From the NCBI RefSeq assembly GCF_947504145.1, contig NZ_CANNGQ010000003.1:1-64000 (forward strand): DNA of 64,000 nucleotides, given 5' to 3'. The position numbers and the translations under genes were made by a program. The notes under the pieces are model-generated. The model did no database searches. It was given only the letters and a program-made list of their open reading frames with translations, and was not told the DNA's origin. How positions within the stretch are numbered: the first letter of the stretch is position 1; every line of letters begins with the position of its first letter. Shown here piece after piece: positions 62,342 to 64,000 of this stretch. Source of the stretch: an uncultured Microbulbifer sp. Lineage in GTDB: Bacteria > Pseudomonadota > Gammaproteobacteria > Pseudomonadales > Cellvibrionaceae.

Positions 62342-63781
62342 TCAACCCAGGAGTGCATCACCCCAGGCTTCGAGCTGATCCAGCAGCGCCGTGCGATCCG
62401 GGTATTCAGTCCGCAGCCGCGCAATCTCCTCGAAATACGCCTCCATCGTGATACTCCCACCAAACGCCGGATCCGTGAGCCGCTGATAACGCCACTCCTC
62501 CCAGCGCTCCGCTTCCTCTTCGCCAAGCGTGTCTGGGAAGTTACGCGCCCGCAGGCGAAAGAGTAGCTCGGGCAGGCGCGAATCGGTAAACGGCACCGGC
62601 CCGGCCAACGCGTCCGCGCCGCGGCTTGTGAGGGCATTGTGCAGCTGGCGGCAGGTATCGCGGTCGGCATCGTTCATAAAGCCGTCGTAGAGGCGGGCCT
62701 CCACGTCTTTTGCCGGGAAGTCGCCGTCGAGGAAAACCTTGTGCAGTTTTTCGGTCAGGTCCAGCCCCTGCAGCGTCTGCCAGTTGGCCACGCAGGCCGC
62801 TTTGTCGATCTGCAGATCGGCGGCGCGCTGGTCGGAGAGCATTTTCGCCGGCGCCAGTACCGGGCAGCGGTTCAAATGGATCAGCTTCAGCCCCGCCGGC
62901 AGCTCTCCTTCACCCAACTTGTCGCGGGCCGTATACAGGCGTTCGCGCAGGGCATCGGCATCCAGGTCCAGAATCGGCTGCGGGTCCATAGCCAGATTCG
63001 CACAGATGACCGCATTGCGGTTCACCGGGTGCATGGCCAGCGGCAGAACATAGGTGAGATGCCCGTGGGTCGCCGGCACCTTGCCGGAGATATGCAGAAG
63101 CGGCTTGCGGTCGCGCGGATTGAGGATTTTTGCCACTTCCTGTTTGCGGCGCAGGTTGTACACGTATTCGTAAAGCTTGGGCTGCCTGTCGCGGATCAAC
63201 CTCGCCATATCGATGGTGGCGTGCACGTCGGACAATGCATCGTGCGCACCTTCGTGACTGATGCCATTGGCCGCGGTGAGCTCTTCCAGGCGGAAAGAGG
63301 GGACGCTTTCGCCGGCGGCGGTTTTCCGCTCCGGCCACACAATACCCTCCGGGCGCAGGGCGTATGTAAGCCGCACCATATCGATGATGTCCCAGCGGCT
63401 GTTGCCGGACTTCCACTCGCGCTCGTAGGGATCCAGTAGATTGCGGTACAGGGTGTGACGGGTGACCTCATCGTCAAACCGCAGGCTGTTGTAGCCTACC
63501 CCGCAGGTGCCCGGCGCCCCCAGCTCGTCGACGATGCGCTTTATGAACTCGATTTCCGGCAGCCCTTCCGCCAGCGCCTTTTGTGGCGACAGCCCGGTGA
63601 CCAGTGCGGCCATCGGCTGCGGCAGACAGTCACTGGCGGGTTTGGCGTAGATCATCAGCGGTTCGCCGACCACGTTCAGGGCTTCATCCGTACGGATACC
63701 GGCAAACTGAGAGGGCTTGTCTGCGCCCGGGTTCACCCCCCAGGTTTCATAGTCGTGCCAATAAAGTGTGGTACCAGACAT
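62342..63781 (-). CDS. sbcB: exodeoxyribonuclease I
   Basis: 479 aa from ATG 63781 (MSGTTLYWHDYETWG), which has a GGGGGA signal; an ATG four codons upstream is possible. 3'-5' single-strand DNA exonuclease of the DnaQ (DEDDh) group: first Asp in HDYETWGVNPG, FNSLRFDDE-type motif here GYNSLRFDDEVTRHTLYRN, and HEGAHDALSDVHATIDMARL as the last His/Asp. C-terminal SH3-like and helical domains complete the length typical of SbcB. Confidence 0.95.
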   Translation of the reverse strand: MSGTTLYWHDYETWGVNPGADKPSQFAGIRTDEALNVVGEPLMIYAKPASDCLPQPMAALVTGLSPQKALAEGLPEIEFIKRIVDELGAPGTCGVGYNSLRFDDEVTRHTLYRNLLDPYEREWKSGNSRWDIIDMVRLTYALRPEGIVWPERKTAAGESVPSFRLEELTAANGISHEGAHDALSDVHATIDMARLIRDRQPKLYEYVYNLRRKQEVAKILNPRDRKPLLHISGKVPATHGHLTYVLPLAMHPVNRNAVICANLAMDPQPILDLDADALRERLYTARDKLGEGELPAGLKLIHLNRCPVLAPAKMLSDQRAADLQIDKAACVANWQTLQGLDLTEKLHKVFLDGDFPAKDVEARLYDGFMNDADRDTCRQLHNALTSRGADALAGPVPFTDSRLPELLFRLRARNFPDTLGEEEAERWEEWRYQRLTDPAFGGSITMEAYFEEIARLRTEYPDRTALLDQLEAWGDALLG

Positions 63782-64000
63782 GTCTCCCCCCATTCCCTAC
63801 AGTGCGCGCCATATTAACCCAGCAGACAGATCCCGCGCAGGTTGCAATGCTTCCCGAGCCCAGTAAATTTCGTCTTTCTTTATGTCTCTTGCAACGGTGC
63901 GGATTTCGACCAAAGCTCCGGAACTACAATCTCTCATTCAGATACCGCGCAGCATTAACCGATAAAAAGTGCAAAAAACAACGCATTGAAGACTGCACTT
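63782..64000. other. sbcB upstream region at window edge
   Basis: About 220 bp with no supported gene; probably the promoter of sbcB and the start of whatever lies to the right. Confidence 0.45.

Noticed and set aside
1..64000. tRNA, rRNA, insertion sequence, prophage or toxin-antitoxin modules
   Set aside because: I looked for clover-leaf ends, transposase motifs, phage genes and paired small ORFs and saw none I could support.

Overview
The window looks like chromosomal DNA of a marine gammaproteobacterium of the Cellvibrionales/Microbulbifer type. This placement is inferred from gene content and GC contrast; no 16S gene is present. The core genes are GC-rich and include the dksA-gluQ-cbrA-cbrB-pcnB-folK-panB block familiar from Pseudomonas, a BamC lipoprotein, FabV, and the 'marine proteobacterial' sortase/target pair. 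No rRNA, tRNA, CRISPR array or insertion sequence was recognised.

Region 1 (1 to about 11.9 kb) is the distal part of a large chromosomal integron cassette array. About 24 small cassettes, all on the + strand and AT-rich compared with the core, are separated by attC sites. The attC sites fall into a few sequence families of nearly fixed length (144, 143, 120 and 117 bp), plus internally deleted versions. The integrase and attI are not in the window and should lie to the left. Most cassette proteins are small, and many are membrane or secreted proteins of unknown function. Recognisable ones are two GNAT acetyltransferases, an LptA/OstA-like secreted protein, a DUF2200 protein and a DUF1428 protein. 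Two cassettes have no convincing gene. The array ends in a decayed attC just before tag.

Region 2 (11.9 to 18.8 kb) holds housekeeping genes: tag, cysE, an M15 peptidase, a TfoX C-terminal-domain protein, htpX, an HtrA-type protease, a Rieske protein and sfsA.

Region 3 (19.1 to 30.9 kb) is dksA, gluQ, a small CbrX-like membrane protein, cbrA, cbrB, then about 1 kb without a protein gene, then pcnB, folK, a deoxynucleoside kinase, panB and a thioesterase. The non-coding stretch carries repeated GTAACA/TGTTAC boxes, a consensus sigma-54 promoter and about 330 bp packed with A-rich AANAANAA-like motifs. This is what is expected of a CrcZ-type small RNA that titrates Hfq/Crc under CbrAB control, at the same synteny as in Pseudomonas. 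It is the most interesting item in the window.

Region 4 (31 to 43.7 kb) contains a minus-strand run of zntB, a mutarotase, an MBL hydrolase, bamC and dapA, then a lauroyl-acyltransferase, DUF2789, an aldo/keto reductase, fabV, a thioesterase (+), a tandem universal stress protein and a SulP transporter. Two multi-hairpin inverted-repeat elements sit in intergenic gaps here.

Region 5 (43.7 to 51.6 kb) is a self-contained export operon: membrane-fusion protein, ABC ATPase, two MacB/FtsX-type permeases, an NtrC-type regulator and a histidine kinase. It has its own sigma-54 promoter and upstream TGTCCGGACA-type palindromes, which suggests the regulator controls its own operon.

Region 6 (51.6 to 64 kb) holds three tandem small lipoproteins, aceF and aceE (pyruvate dehydrogenase), a sortase with its VIT/vWA target protein, pyrB and sbcB.
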